From assembly GCA_021795715.1 (NCBI GenBank), contig JAJYPD010000010.1, positions 1 to 60,679 of the forward strand: a stretch of 60,679 bases of DNA. Direction: 5' to 3'. The notes beneath the pieces are model-generated. The model had not been told where the DNA came from. It ran no database searches and saw only the letters and a program-made list of their open reading frames with translations. The DNA is from Pseudomonadota bacterium (GTDB lineage Bacteria > Pseudomonadota > Gammaproteobacteria > Acidiferrobacterales > Acidiferrobacteraceae). Both the position numbers and the translations under genes were made by a program. This document shows, one piece after another, positions 44,547-54,026 of this stretch; the first letter of the stretch is position 1; every line of letters begins with the position of its first letter.

Positions 44547-45256
44547 GCGAGAAAATCCCGCACCGCCGCGGTGAAAGCCGCCGGCGCGCTTAGAAACGGA
44601 GCATGCCCGCTGCCGATCGGCAGGCACCGGGCGCCGCGCAGATGCGCGGTGAGATAGCGGGCGGCTTCGCTGGGCACCAGACGGTCGTGCGCACCCTGAA
44701 TGATGAGCGCCGGGCAACGCACCGGCGCCAGCTGGCCGCGCAGATCGGTGTCGCGCAAAACAGCAAGGCCGGCGGCGAGCGCGCGGGCATCGGCCGCACC
44801 GTGCGCCTTGAGATGGCCGACGAGCTGGCGGACGACCGCCTTGTCGCTGATGCCGGCCTGCAGTGTGAGAAAGCGCTTGAGCGTCCCCTGCGGGTCTTTG
44901 ACCAGATTGTCGCCGAAGGCGGTGAGCGTTTCCTCCGGCATGCCGGCCGGCCAGTCGGGGGCCGCCGTGAAGCGCGGCGGCGTGGCCACGAGCACCAGAC
45001 GGTCGACGCAGGCGGGGTGGCGCATGGCCAGCGTCAACGCCACCATCCCGCCCAAAGACCAGCCGAGCCACGCCGCAGGCTCGGGGTGGTGCGCCGCCAA
45101 CCGGTCGGCCAGATGCGCAAGATCCCAGTCGCCATCGGCGTAGGGCGCGCCGCCATGGCCGGGAAGATCGAGCGCCTGGGCGGGCGCGAGCCCCGCCATC
45201 AGATCGGCAAAGACCCCCCCGTTGAAGCCCCAGCCATGCAGAAGATACAACATCAT
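44543..45256 (-). CDS. bioH: Pimeloyl-ACP methyl ester carboxylesterase
   Basis: 237-residue alpha/beta hydrolase. Nucleophile Ser67 in GWSLGG, Asp in GAHDRLVP and His in GSGHAPFLS. N-terminus LYLLHGWGFNGGVF is typical of BioH. It removes the methyl group from pimeloyl-ACP methyl ester, the step after BioC. Overlaps bioF and bioC by 4 bases each. Confidence 0.95.
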   Translation of the reverse strand: MMLYLLHGWGFNGGVFADLMAGLAPAQALDLPGHGGAPYADGDWDLAHLADRLAAHHPEPAAWLGWSLGGMVALTLAMRHPACVDRLVLVATPPRFTAAPDWPAGMPEETLTAFGDNLVKDPQGTLKRFLTLQAGISDKAVVRQLVGHLKAHGAADARALAAGLAVLRDTDLRGQLAPVRCPALIIQGAHDRLVPSEAARYLTAHLRGARCLPIGSGHAPFLSAPAAFTAAVRDFLA

Positions 45257-46431
45257 GAGCCACCCGCCGGCAAGGCGGCGAGCCCCTCCAGGAGGCGCTC
45301 GATATCGGCGGTCTCATGGGCGGCCGACAGCGTGATACGCAACCGCCCCTGCCCTGCGGGGACGGTCGGCGGGCGCACGGCGCCAACGAGAAGGCCGGCC
45401 TGCCGCAACTGCTCTGCCGCCGCCATGGTCGCGCGGTTGCCGCCGATCAGAAGCGGCTGGATGGCGGTGTCGGAAGGCACGAGCCGCAGACCGAGACGGG
45501 CGGCTTCAGAGCGGAAAAAGGCAATATGCTGCCGAAGGCGCGTGCGCCGGAATTCCTCCTCGCGCGCAATCCGGACCGCAGCCGCCGTCGCCAGCGCCAG
45601 CGCCGGTGGCACCGCGGTCGTATAGACGTACGGCCGCGCCGTCTGGATCAGGGTTTCAATCAAGTCGGCCGTGCCCGCCACGAACGCACCGAGGACACCG
45701 AGCGCCTTGCCGAGGGTGCCGACAAGCGCGATGCCCGCGCAGGGCGACAGGTGGGCGGCGGCCAGCGTGCCGGCGCCCGCCGGACCGATGACACCGAGCG
45801 CATGGGCATCATCGACGATCAGGCCGAGGTTTTGCGCATGCGCGAGCCGCGCAAGCAAGGCCACGGGCGCCACGTCACCGTCCATGCTAAAGACGCCATC
45901 CGTCACAATGAGACCGCGGCCGGGTAAACGGGCCGCCAGGCGCCTTTCGAGATCTCCACTGTCGCGGTAGCGCACCCGCCGCGCGTGCGCAAGCGTCACC
46001 GCGTCGATCAGCGACGCGTGATTGCGGCGATTCTCATAAACCGTAAAACCGCGGCCGCTGAGCGCCGTGACCACCGCCAAATTGGCCATGTAACCGGTCG
46101 AAAACAGCAGCGCCCGCTGTGCACCGACCCAGTCGGCCAGACTTTCCTCGAGCGCCTCATGAGCCGGTGTATGCCCGCCCAGCAAATGAGAGGCCCCGGC
46201 GCCGATACCGTAGGTGTGCGCGCCCTGTATCCACGCCTCGACGAGACGCGCATCTCCAGCAAGCCCGAGATAGTCGTTGCTTATGAAGGACACAAGGGGT
46301 TTACCCTCGACGCACACATGGGGACTGACGGGTCCGTCACGGCGGGCGCGGCGCCGCCACGCGTCGCGTTGCCTCACGTCACAAAGCCGTGTGTGCAGAT
46401 CGAACGGATCGTCGTACAGGGGATTGGTCAT
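45253..46431 (-). CDS. bioF: 8-amino-7-oxononanoate synthase
   Basis: 392 residues, PLP-dependent. Pattern VSFISNDYLGLAGD, GIGAGASHLLGGHTPAHEALEE, D207/H210 in VDDAHALGV and the PLP Lys242 in GTLGKALG. It condenses pimeloyl-ACP with alanine. ATG 46431 follows AAAGG. First gene of the bio operon, divergent from an outer-membrane protein gene; the operon promoter must lie in 46432-46594. Confidence 0.95.
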   Translation of the reverse strand: MTNPLYDDPFDLHTRLCDVRQRDAWRRRARRDGPVSPHVCVEGKPLVSFISNDYLGLAGDARLVEAWIQGAHTYGIGAGASHLLGGHTPAHEALEESLADWVGAQRALLFSTGYMANLAVVTALSGRGFTVYENRRNHASLIDAVTLAHARRVRYRDSGDLERRLAARLPGRGLIVTDGVFSMDGDVAPVALLARLAHAQNLGLIVDDAHALGVIGPAGAGTLAAAHLSPCAGIALVGTLGKALGVLGAFVAGTADLIETLIQTARPYVYTTAVPPALALATAAAVRIAREEEFRRTRLRQHIAFFRSEAARLGLRLVPSDTAIQPLLIGGNRATMAAAEQLRQAGLLVGAVRPPTVPAGQGRLRITLSAAHETADIERLLEGLAALPAGGS

Positions 46432-46594
46432 CTTGGCCTTTCGTCCAGCATACCGGTCCGCTCGCGGCCAGGCAACGCGCGCGGCACGCCCAAGTGCGCC
46501 GGCGGGCAGACGAACAGGCCATCGTCCGCACAAGGGCCGCGCTATAGTCGGCCACGCGATTTGCCGTCTTGCGACCCGACAGGGCTGGAATCTT

Positions 46595-47332
46595 ATGAAA
46601 GCACAACCGACATTATACCCGGCGCCCCGCAATGGCCGCACGCCGCGCAATCCACCGCCAGCGCGGCGGCGCAGGCGCGCCGTGGCGATCACGGCCGCCC
46701 TCGCCGTGGCCGCGGCGGTCTTGTCTGCGCCGGCGAGCGCGTCTGTCGGCATCGCCGCGAGCGCCGGCACCATGGGGCTTGGTCTGGCACTCGCGTTGCC
46801 GATCGTGCCCGGCGTCTTTAACGCCCGCCTGCTCGCCAACGGCGGCCGCCTCCATCACACCTTTGGCGTCGGCGGCCTCGCCTATGGCGCAACCGGACGG
46901 TTTCGCAACGCCGCCCTTCTCGGCGACTACTACCCCTTCGAGGATCTGTTCCACATCTCCGCCGGCGTCTACTACAACGACAATGCCGTGAACCTGCGCG
47001 CGATACCAGATCACGGTTATTACAATATTGATGGATTTTCCGCGCCTGCCGCCCTGGTCGGCCCGGTCTCGGGACAGGTGACCTTCGCGCGGTTTGCGCC
47101 CTATTTCGGGCTCGGCTGGGGAAACATGGCGACGGGCCGCAGGGGTCTCGTCTTTGGCGCCGACATCGGCGTGATGTGGCAGCGGCCGCACACCACCTTG
47201 AGCGCACCGGGTGCTGCGAGCAACCCGGATCTCGCGGTGGCTTTGCAGGATGCGCGCGACCAGGTGCAAAACGTCGCCAACCGGTTCCGCTTTTATCCCG
47301 TGGTGACAGTCAGTCTCGGTTACCGTTTCTAA
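46595..47332 (+). CDS. Predicted outer membrane beta-barrel protein
   Basis: 245 residues with an Arg-rich N-region (RRRRR, 25-29) and hydrophobic signal ending ASAS. Strands such as HHTFGVGGLAYGATGRFRNA, LFHISAGVYYNDNAVNLRA, APYFGLGWGNMATG, FGADIGVMWQR and a final VVTVSLGYRF suggest an outer-membrane barrel with terminal Phe. The FRFYPVVTVSLGYRF ending is seen in a widespread barrel family of unknown role. Only plus-strand gene between the bio and msh operons. Confidence 0.8.
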   Translation: MKAQPTLYPAPRNGRTPRNPPPARRRRRAVAITAALAVAAAVLSAPASASVGIAASAGTMGLGLALALPIVPGVFNARLLANGGRLHHTFGVGGLAYGATGRFRNAALLGDYYPFEDLFHISAGVYYNDNAVNLRAIPDHGYYNIDGFSAPAALVGPVSGQVTFARFAPYFGLGWGNMATGRRGLVFGADIGVMWQRPHTTLSAPGAASNPDLAVALQDARDQVQNVANRFRFYPVVTVSLGYRF

Positions 47333-47344
47333 AGGGCTTTCCCG

Positions 47345-48385
47345 TCAGGGCAGCTGCGCGCGCTGTTCTTTGACGAAGCGCAGCAGCACGGGACTCAAGG
47401 GACACCGCAGCGCGGCGGCGAAGGCGCGTTTTGCAGCCGCCGGCTGTCTGCGCGCCACATCGCATATGCCAAGTCCCGTCCACAGCACACCGCTGTGCGG
47501 ATACCGCACCACACCCATCCGGTAGATGGCGGCGGCCAGATTCGTCTGCCCCGCGCGCATCGCCGCACCCGCATACAACGCGATGAACGGCTCGTTTGCA
47601 GAGGGACTGCTGGCAAACGGCTTGAGGAGCGCGACGGCCGCGCCTGGCTGCTCAAAGTGGAGATCGACCTGGGCGAGCAGCATCGCGGCGGGAAGGGCAT
47701 GGGGATGCAGGATCAACCCCTGCGTGAGCCATGCGCGCGCCTGGCCGTAATGCCGCTCTTGCATGGCCAGACCCGCGAGCAGAAGACGGGGCGGCATCAA
47801 GGCCGCATCGGCGGCCAGTGCACGGCGCAGCAAAGCTTGCGCAACCCGGCGATGGCCACCCTCGAGACGGCGCACCGCCTCATGGTAGAGCGTACGGGCC
47901 TGCTCGGCCGGCGTGAGGACGACCGGCGCGCGCCAAACCGGCGACTTGGACGGACTGGATGTGCGCGCCGTGCGGACGGGCGCAAGCGGGGCGGTCACGG
48001 CCTGGGGCCGCGCCGTGGGGTGCGCGCGGAGGCGCCGGGGGACGGGGGTCATTGGCGGGCGGGCGGGATGGGGTGCGGCGGCCGGTTTTGCCGGCGCGAC
48101 CACGGTGGCCGGCACGGGGACCTGTGACAGCGCCCCCCGCGCCAAGGCCGGCGGTGGCGCCGGGACGAGACGGGGGGAGACGCTTGCGGCCATGGGGCGC
48201 GGGGTACGCGCGTGCCACCAGAAAACCGCGGCGGCGGCGATCAGGATACCCAGAACCATGACAAGCCAGGGCCGCGTCCGCTGTGCGGGCGCCGGGCGCA
48301 ACCCGGCGAGAATCGTCTGCGGCGATGCCGGTGTCTGGCGGTCGCGCGCCTCGAGATCCTTCAGCATCTTGTTGATCAGACTCAT
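47345..48385 (-). CDS. mshN: MSHA biogenesis protein MshN
   Basis: 346 residues. The N-terminus SLINKMLKDLEARDRQ is the MshN signature. It is followed by a membrane segment (WLVMVLGILIAAAAVFWWHA), a long Pro/Ala-rich linker and a C-terminal TPR domain of about 180 residues (LTPAEQARTLYHEAVRRLEGGHRRVAQALLRRAL). It is the last gene of the pilus operon. ATG 48385 overlaps the mshM stop. Confidence 0.85.
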   Translation of the reverse strand: MSLINKMLKDLEARDRQTPASPQTILAGLRPAPAQRTRPWLVMVLGILIAAAAVFWWHARTPRPMAASVSPRLVPAPPPALARGALSQVPVPATVVAPAKPAAAPHPARPPMTPVPRRLRAHPTARPQAVTAPLAPVRTARTSSPSKSPVWRAPVVLTPAEQARTLYHEAVRRLEGGHRRVAQALLRRALAADAALMPPRLLLAGLAMQERHYGQARAWLTQGLILHPHALPAAMLLAQVDLHFEQPGAAVALLKPFASSPSANEPFIALYAGAAMRAGQTNLAAAIYRMGVVRYPHSGVLWTGLGICDVARRQPAAAKRAFAAALRCPLSPVLLRFVKEQRAQLP

Positions 48386-49245
48386 CGGTGTCCCCAGAAA
48401 CGGAAGACCAGCCGCGCGTACGTACCCGTGCGCAGCGATTCGGTGTCGTCGCGCGCACACACCAGATGCCGGTAGCGCACCAGGCGCGCACCCTCCCCAT
48501 AGGCCGCCATGAGCGCCTTGTGGGCGAGGATGTTGACGAGCCGCGGAATGCCGCCAGACGCCCGGTACAGCATGCCGACGGCCGGGCGGCTAAAAAGCGG
48601 CGGACCCGTGTAGCCGGCAACCGCGAGGCGGTGATGCAGGTAGTTGCGCGTGTCGCGTGCGGAAAACGGCGCCAGCTGGCACGAAAAGGCGATGCGCTGA
48701 CGCAACTGGCGGACCTGATGGCAGGCCAGACGCTCGTCGAGCTCGGGCTGGCCGAACAAAACGATCTGGATGAGCTTTTGTTTTTCGGTTTCCAGATTGC
48801 TGATAAGACGCAAGGCCTCGAGTGTCGCATCAGGCATCGCCTGTGCCTCATCCAGGCACAACACCAGCCGGCGGCCGGATGCATGGACGTCGGCCAATCG
48901 CAGGGTCAGGCGACGGGCAAGCGCATGCTCCGTTTCGGCGGCAGACACCGACAACCCCACCTCCTCGGCCAGCGCCCGCATGAGCGTGCGGGGGTCGAGA
49001 TAAGGATTGGGCACGTAGGCCGTGGCAAAGCCCGGCTCGCGCGCAAGCGTGCCGAGGAGCTTGCGGCACAGCAAGGTCTTGCCCGTGCCCACCTCGCCAG
49101 TCACCTTCAAAAAGCCTTCACCCATGCGAATGGCCACAAGCAGCGTATTCAGGGCCTCCTGCTGGCTTGCGTGGGCAAAGTAATACTCAGTGTCCGGCGT
49201 GATACCGAAAGGCAGTTCGCGCAGACCGTAATAGGCCGTGTACAT
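48382..49245 (-). CDS. mshM: MSHA biogenesis ATPase MshM (ExeA/GspA-like)
   Basis: 287-residue AAA ATPase. N-terminal YTAYYGLRELPFGITPDTEYYF is typical, with Walker A GEVGTGKTL, Walker B RRLVLCLDEAQAMP and an arginine-containing SGGIPRLVNILAHKAL. GspA-type ATPases help assemble the secretin. It overlaps mshN by 4 bases and mshL by 1 base. Confidence 0.9.
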   Translation of the reverse strand: MYTAYYGLRELPFGITPDTEYYFAHASQQEALNTLLVAIRMGEGFLKVTGEVGTGKTLLCRKLLGTLAREPGFATAYVPNPYLDPRTLMRALAEEVGLSVSAAETEHALARRLTLRLADVHASGRRLVLCLDEAQAMPDATLEALRLISNLETEKQKLIQIVLFGQPELDERLACHQVRQLRQRIAFSCQLAPFSARDTRNYLHHRLAVAGYTGPPLFSRPAVGMLYRASGGIPRLVNILAHKALMAAYGEGARLVRYRHLVCARDDTESLRTGTYARLVFRFWGHR

Positions 49246-50936
49246 CAGTGGCCGGCCATGCGCCGGATCTGACGCTGCGCCTGCGTGAGCTCGCGTCCCC
49301 AGGGCGCTGCCAGGTTGACGACGGTGGGCTTTAGCAGGATGACCAATTCCTTCTTTTCGTGCACGACCCGCTTGTCCTTGAAGAGATTGCCGATCACCGG
49401 CAGATCGCCGAAAAACGGGATATGCGCGTTCTGGTTGGTGGCATCATCTTCCATGAGGCCGCCCAGGACGATCACCTGGCCGCTGCGGGCGCGCACCACG
49501 CTGTCGGATTCCTGCACGGAGCTCGACGCAAGCGGCAGGTTGAATGCCTGGCCCGATACGCTGAACTGCTGGTTGACCTGCGTGACCTTGCTTACCGACG
49601 GGTGGATGTAGAGGATGATGGATCCGCGGCGGTCGATTTCCGGGGTCACGTCCAGGGCGATACCGGAGAAAAACGGCGTCAACTCGACCGACGGCGTGGT
49701 CACGGCCGACACCGCGCCCAGCAACTGTTCGCTGTTGGTGACGCCGGTCACGAAAAACTGGTCGCCACCGACCTTGATGACCGCCTTCTGGCCGTTGATC
49801 GTCGAGACGCGCGGACTCGACAGCACCTGTACGCGCCCTTCGCTGCTCAGCAGCTGGATGAAGCCGGCGAAATTGCTGGCGTGGATGGCCACACTGAAAA
49901 TGCCGCCGAAGGCCGACGCCAGCGTGCCGTTGATCGGCAGATAGGATTGCGGATTGATGTTGCCCACCTGCCCCGCGGTGCTGGCAGCCCCCGACGTGAC
50001 AAGCCCGCCACCTCCGGTCTGCGCCGCCGTGACGGAGGCATCGCCCACACGCCCGAGCTGGGCCCAGTCGATGCCGCTTTGGTAACCGCTTTTCAGATCG
50101 ACTTCGAGAATCTTCGCGTCGATGACGACTTCGCGATCGACACTTGCCTGTGTCTGGCGCAGAAACCGCGCCACCGTATGCAAGGTCGCCGCATCCGCAC
50201 GCACGACCAGGACGCCCGCCGTCGGGTTGACGATGACCCGCCGCCCGCCCTTGTCGCCGACAAGAGCCGTCACCGTTTGCCGGAGCGTTTTCCAGAAATC
50301 GCTGCGCGACGTGGTCTTGACGGAAATGGTCGGCGCCTGGGACTGCGACATGCCGCCGTTTGTCCCGGGCGCGCCCATGCCACCGCCGATGCCGGTCGTA
50401 CCGACGCTGGTCAGGTTGTTGCCCGACAGGCGTGTCTCGGAAACGGCCGTGCGCACGATATTCAGGTAATGGACCCGGAAGAGGCGCGTCATGAGGCCCG
50501 AACCGAGCACAAAAAACTGGTTGCCGTCGCGCTGGTACTGGTAGCCGGCCTCGCGCCGGATGATGCGCATCGCTTCGGGCACGGTCACGCGCTTTAGGCG
50601 GACGGTGATGCGGCCGCCGAGATGCGGCGGCAACGCGATGCTGTAAGGCGTCCCCCGCATCAACCCCAGAAACACCTGGCGCGCCGGGGCATTCACGGCG
50701 GAAAAATCAAAGCGCGCCGGCAGCCGCATGGCCGCCCGATGCGGCAGCTGGATGGTGACAGCTGGCACCAGGGCCGCGGAGACGGATGACGGCAGGCGGG
50801 CTGCGTCGGCTTTCTGTGCCGCCGCCAGGCGGGCCTGCATGCGCGCACTCAACGGCCGGTCAAAACCGCTTTGTGCGCACCCGCTCAGCACACCGGCTGC
50901 CACGGCAGCGGCCCACCATAAGGTTGCGCGCTTCAT
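49245..50936 (-). CDS. mshL: MSHA pilus secretin MshL
   Basis: 563-residue outer-membrane secretin with a lipoprotein signal (lipobox LSGC, Cys20). N-domains include FDFSAVNAPARQVFLGLMRGTPYSIALPP and a secretin_N region (AGVLVVRADAATLHTVARFLRQTQ). The C-terminal secretin domain contains VQVLSSPRVSTINGQKAVIKVGGDQFFVT and the signature VIVLGGLMEDD. The Gly/Ser-rich part around 190-205 is a linker. It forms the channel through which the pilus leaves. Confidence 0.93.
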   Translation of the reverse strand: MKRATLWWAAAVAAGVLSGCAQSGFDRPLSARMQARLAAAQKADAARLPSSVSAALVPAVTIQLPHRAAMRLPARFDFSAVNAPARQVFLGLMRGTPYSIALPPHLGGRITVRLKRVTVPEAMRIIRREAGYQYQRDGNQFFVLGSGLMTRLFRVHYLNIVRTAVSETRLSGNNLTSVGTTGIGGGMGAPGTNGGMSQSQAPTISVKTTSRSDFWKTLRQTVTALVGDKGGRRVIVNPTAGVLVVRADAATLHTVARFLRQTQASVDREVVIDAKILEVDLKSGYQSGIDWAQLGRVGDASVTAAQTGGGGLVTSGAASTAGQVGNINPQSYLPINGTLASAFGGIFSVAIHASNFAGFIQLLSSEGRVQVLSSPRVSTINGQKAVIKVGGDQFFVTGVTNSEQLLGAVSAVTTPSVELTPFFSGIALDVTPEIDRRGSIILYIHPSVSKVTQVNQQFSVSGQAFNLPLASSSVQESDSVVRARSGQVIVLGGLMEDDATNQNAHIPFFGDLPVIGNLFKDKRVVHEKKELVILLKPTVVNLAAPWGRELTQAQRQIRRMAGH

Positions 50937-51274
50937 TGCTGCTCCTCACTCAAAACCCAGCTCTTGCGCACACCGTGTGCACGCAAAAGCGGCCAGACCT
51001 GCGCGCCCGAGGGAAAGCGCAAGATCACGCTGCGCCGGTGGATGGCCGCCACATAGCCGCGGCCGTAGGGGCTGCCGCGGCCGACCAGGTGACCGTTGAT
51101 GAGCGCAAGCCGCTCGCCGCCCCGCACCCAGATGGCCTCTACCGTGGGCGGACGCACCGCCACGGCGCCGCCGCAAAACCAGGGCGGGCAGGTCGGGTCG
51201 ACAAACGCATAGGCCGGCGCGGGCCCGGCGAGGAGCGCAAGGAGACAAAGCATGTGGCGCCAATTTCCGGTCAT
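50933..51274 (-). CDS. mshK: MshK-like pilus assembly protein
   Basis: 113 residues with a signal peptide (HMLCLLALLAGPAPAYA) and a beta-rich periplasmic domain (VEAIWVRGGERLALINGHLVGRGSPYGRGYVAAIHRRSVIL), as in PilP/GspC-type proteins. ATG 51274 follows AAGGG; upstream ATG 51307 and GTG 51319 lack a ribosome-binding site. It sits between mshJ and mshL, where MshK is expected. The sequence is poorly conserved, so the name rests on position and fold type. Confidence 0.7.
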   Translation of the reverse strand: MTGNWRHMLCLLALLAGPAPAYAFVDPTCPPWFCGGAVAVRPPTVEAIWVRGGERLALINGHLVGRGSPYGRGYVAAIHRRSVILRFPSGAQVWPLLRAHGVRKSWVLSEEQQ

Positions 51275-51306
51275 ACCCAAACCCTTCAAATTCCGTGCCA
51301 AAGCCA

Positions 51307-51948
51307 TCAACGGAGCCACGCCCGCTGCAAACTCAGCGTATAGAGCTCCAGGCGAATGGTGGAAAACGGATAGTGATCCGCCGTCAGATCAAACGGCCCC
51401 CACAAGACGCGCTGTTTCTGCCGGGCCAGCCGCTGCAAGTAGTCGACGAGCGGTCCATAACGGCCCCGCACCTCGACAATCAGGCCATGGCGGTACAGCA
51501 CGGGCGCGCCCTTCTCGTGCGGGGCAATCGCGATGGGCGGCACATTATGCAACCGCATGATCATCACGCCCGGGGAGTGGCGCAGCACATGCTGCACGAG
51601 CCGGGTCATGTCGCGCGGCGGCACAAGCCCGCTGGCAAGGTGGGCCAGGCGCTGCTGCAACGTTTGCACTTTCTGCTGGAGTGCCTGCAGCTGTGCCAGC
51701 GCGCGCGCATGCGCCCTGGGGTTGGCGAAGTGCCGCATCTGCCGGTCGGCCGCCTGCGTCTGCTTTTGCACCACCTGCAACGCCACGCCGATCGCGCGCT
51801 CGTGGCGCTGCAGCGGTCTGATCAAAAGCCCGTACACGCCGCCATAGACGATCGCCAAAGCAAGCGCGAACAGGAGGGCGCGCTCGCGCAGCGGCAGGCC
51901 ATCCACCCACTCGGCCGCCGATCGCCATGATGATCCGAGATCCATCAT
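51307..51948 (-). CDS. mshJ: MshJ/PilO-like pilus assembly protein
   Basis: 213 residues: a short N-terminus, one membrane helix (ALLFALALAIVYGGVYGLLI), a coiled coil (AQLQALQQKVQTLQQRLAHL), and a ferredoxin-like periplasmic domain. This is the MshJ/PilO/GspM topology. The double ATG at 51948 overlaps the upstream stop (ATGA). It forms the inner-membrane platform with the PilN-like gene before it. Confidence 0.82.
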   Translation of the reverse strand: MMDLGSSWRSAAEWVDGLPLRERALLFALALAIVYGGVYGLLIRPLQRHERAIGVALQVVQKQTQAADRQMRHFANPRAHARALAQLQALQQKVQTLQQRLAHLASGLVPPRDMTRLVQHVLRHSPGVMIMRLHNVPPIAIAPHEKGAPVLYRHGLIVEVRGRYGPLVDYLQRLARQKQRVLWGPFDLTADHYPFSTIRLELYTLSLQRAWLR

Positions 51949-52550
51949 GATGGCCGCCCCAATGGCTGCGTGCTGGCGGTGAAGGCGACATAGGGCGCGT
52001 ACCGGCGGGCGCGGCGCGGGCGGTCGATGTGCAGGCCCTGGAAGGTGATATCCGTCCACAAACGTTCCTGCGCCAGGCGGCGGAGGAACACCGGCACTGC
52101 AGAGGGGCGTTCACTGTGGCCGTGGATGACGAGGAGACGCCGGGCGCGATCGAAATGCACGCTCCCGATCCAAAGACCGGGCACGACGCTGCGGCCCAAG
52201 GCCAGCATCACCGGCCCGTCACCCTGCGCCGCCTTGTGGCTCTGCAACAAAATGGTCTGGAGGTGACGCAGCGCGTCAGCATGCCGCTTGAGTTTGACAA
52301 TACGCGCCTGCAGCGGCCCAAGGCCGAAGAGAGATGCGGCACGGGAGAGCCGGGCATCCGCCCGCTGTTGTGTTTGCCGCGCACGGATGAGCTCGGCTTG
52401 CAGATTGCGCATCTGCCAGAAGTCGAAGCCATAGAGGAGAAGGCCCGCCGCCAGCAGCACCACCACCGCCTGCAGCATGGCGGCCGCCGAGAAACGCTTC
52501 GGCTGACGCCGGAAAATCGGGTGATAAAGATTGATTTCCTGTACGGTCAT
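51945..52550 (-). CDS. MshI2/PilN-like pilus assembly protein
   Basis: 201 residues: conserved N-terminal INLYHPIFRR (PilN-type INL motif that binds the PilM-like partner), one membrane helix (AVVVLLAAGLLLYGFDF), a coiled region, then a periplasmic domain. It lies between MshI (PilM-like) and MshJ (PilO-like), the standard M-N-O order. 4-base overlaps on both sides. Confidence 0.82.
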   Translation of the reverse strand: MTVQEINLYHPIFRRQPKRFSAAAMLQAVVVLLAAGLLLYGFDFWQMRNLQAELIRARQTQQRADARLSRAASLFGLGPLQARIVKLKRHADALRHLQTILLQSHKAAQGDGPVMLALGRSVVPGLWIGSVHFDRARRLLVIHGHSERPSAVPVFLRRLAQERLWTDITFQGLHIDRPRRARRYAPYVAFTASTQPLGRPS

Positions 52551-53503
52551 AACGCCATCTTCTCGGCGCGCAGCGCCGCGCCCAAAGTCATGAAGCAGAC
52601 ATCCGGCACTTCGATACCGTCACTTCCGTGCACGATCTCGCCGTACGCCAGCGCACGGATCCGCTGATTCAGGTTGGCCTGCAGATACGCCACCAGATCG
52701 CCCGGATGGACACCGGCGACGACGACGTCTGTGACCGGCGCCTGCCGGAACGAACTCTCGAAGAAATCCAGCGAGCGCTGCAGTTCGAGAAGCAGATTGT
52801 CACGGGAGACGGTCTTGTCGAGGCCGCTTGCGCCGATCGCAAGCGCCCGCGACAGATACAGGACACCGCCGCGGGTGATGGTGATGAGGCCGGCGTCTTG
52901 CGCAAAGGAGACCAGGGCCACACCCCCGGCATCCTCGGGCAGGAGGCGTGCCACATTGCGCTGGGCCATGTCGGGTATGTCGATGATATCCAGCGCGATG
53001 CCGGCGTCTTGCATCAGATCGGCGCGCGCCTTGATGACGTCATTGCGGGCCACCACCGCATACACCGGCCGCGGCCGTCCGGGATGGCCGCCGGGCACGT
53101 CGAACACATCGAGCGTGGCGTCGTTGACATGAAAATCGATGAGATCCTTGATCCGCCAGCGCAGCGCCGCCTTGAGCTCGTCTGGCTTCACATCCGGTGC
53201 CTCCGTCTGGATCAGACGATATTCGCCGTTTTGCAGATAGGTCGTGCAGCGCAGGTGTTTGAGGTTGTAGTCGTCGGCAAGCCGCGCAAGCGCCCGGGCG
53301 GGCGTGGCGCCATCCCATGACCGGTACTCCGCCGCCAGAATCGACACCCGACGCTCATGCCGATAGACAGCATGAACCAGAGACAGGCCATCGGCATGCA
53401 AGCCGATGCCCACCAGACCCCCCGCCGTGCGCCCCCGACGCATAAGACCCCACATACCCCTCCAAACGGCCTGTAATGGCTCTTTTTTTCCAGACCTTTT
53501 CAC
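52547..53503 (-). CDS. mshI: MshI/PilM-like pilus assembly protein
   Basis: 318 residues, cytoplasmic actin-like fold: GGLVGIGLHADGLSLVHAV, then KPDELKAALRWRIKDLIDF, VYAVVARNDVIKARADLMQDAGIALDIIDI and GGVALVSFAQDAGLITITRGGVLYLSR. This is the MshI/PilM pattern. ATG 53503 starts after a 22-base gap from mshO, so one transcript is possible. Confidence 0.85.
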   Translation of the reverse strand: MKRSGKKEPLQAVWRGMWGLMRRGRTAGGLVGIGLHADGLSLVHAVYRHERRVSILAAEYRSWDGATPARALARLADDYNLKHLRCTTYLQNGEYRLIQTEAPDVKPDELKAALRWRIKDLIDFHVNDATLDVFDVPGGHPGRPRPVYAVVARNDVIKARADLMQDAGIALDIIDIPDMAQRNVARLLPEDAGGVALVSFAQDAGLITITRGGVLYLSRALAIGASGLDKTVSRDNLLLELQRSLDFFESSFRQAPVTDVVVAGVHPGDLVAYLQANLNQRIRALAYGEIVHGSDGIEVPDVCFMTLGAALRAEKMAL

Positions 53504-53525
53504 AGCCGACCCGCGCTGTCAACTT

Positions 53526-54026
53526 CTACGGAAAATCGCGCGGATCCATAAGAACCTGATAACGGACCTGGGTGCCGGCGGCGGTCACGGTCAGCGACAC
53601 GGCGACAAAGCGAACCGCCGCCGCGGTGGGCGCGGGTGTCGCGCCATCGGCTTCCCAGTACTGAACGGCGAACTGGCTGACATCTTGGGCCAGCACTTGC
53701 GGCGTGCCGCCGTTTACGGACTGCTGAAGAACCGTGCCGACCAGGGTGTCGCTGTAGGTCGTGCCGCGCAGTGTCGTGAAAGTCAGCGTATTGGCGCCAA
53801 GCCCGAGATCGGCTGGCGTGGGCGAACGCACCATGCGCAGCTCCCGGTCGATCCGGTCGAGCGCGACACGCGCCTGCCAGGCGGCCTGGTCGATCCGTTG
53901 GCCGTCATCGAAGCTGCCGAGGCCCCGGCCGACGAGCAGTGCGCCGATGCCAAACACGATGCCGACGATGACGATGACGACCACCATCTCGATGAGACTA
54001 AAGCCCTGTTCCCTCTGCGCGGCCAT
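53526..54026 (-). CDS. mshO: MshO-like minor pilin
   Basis: 166 residues. Type IV prepilin leader MAAQREQG with cleavage before FSLIEMVVVIVIVGIVFGIG; Glu5 of the mature pilin is present. A beta-rich C-terminal domain follows (NTLTFTTLRGTTYSDTLVG). Minor pilins prime assembly. ATG 54026 overlaps the mshD stop (TGATG). Confidence 0.82.
   Translation of the reverse strand: MAAQREQGFSLIEMVVVIVIVGIVFGIGALLVGRGLGSFDDGQRIDQAAWQARVALDRIDRELRMVRSPTPADLGLGANTLTFTTLRGTTYSDTLVGTVLQQSVNGGTPQVLAQDVSQFAVQYWEADGATPAPTAAAVRFVAVSLTVTAAGTQVRYQVLMDPRDFP

Noticed and set aside
44603-45625. 340-residue plus-strand frame opposite bioH and bioF
   Set aside because: Antisense shadow of two well-recognised biotin genes; product is Arg/Gly/Ala-rich without domain features.
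49359-50597. 412-residue plus-strand frame opposite mshL
   Set aside because: Shadow of the secretin gene; no conserved motif and no ribosome-binding site.
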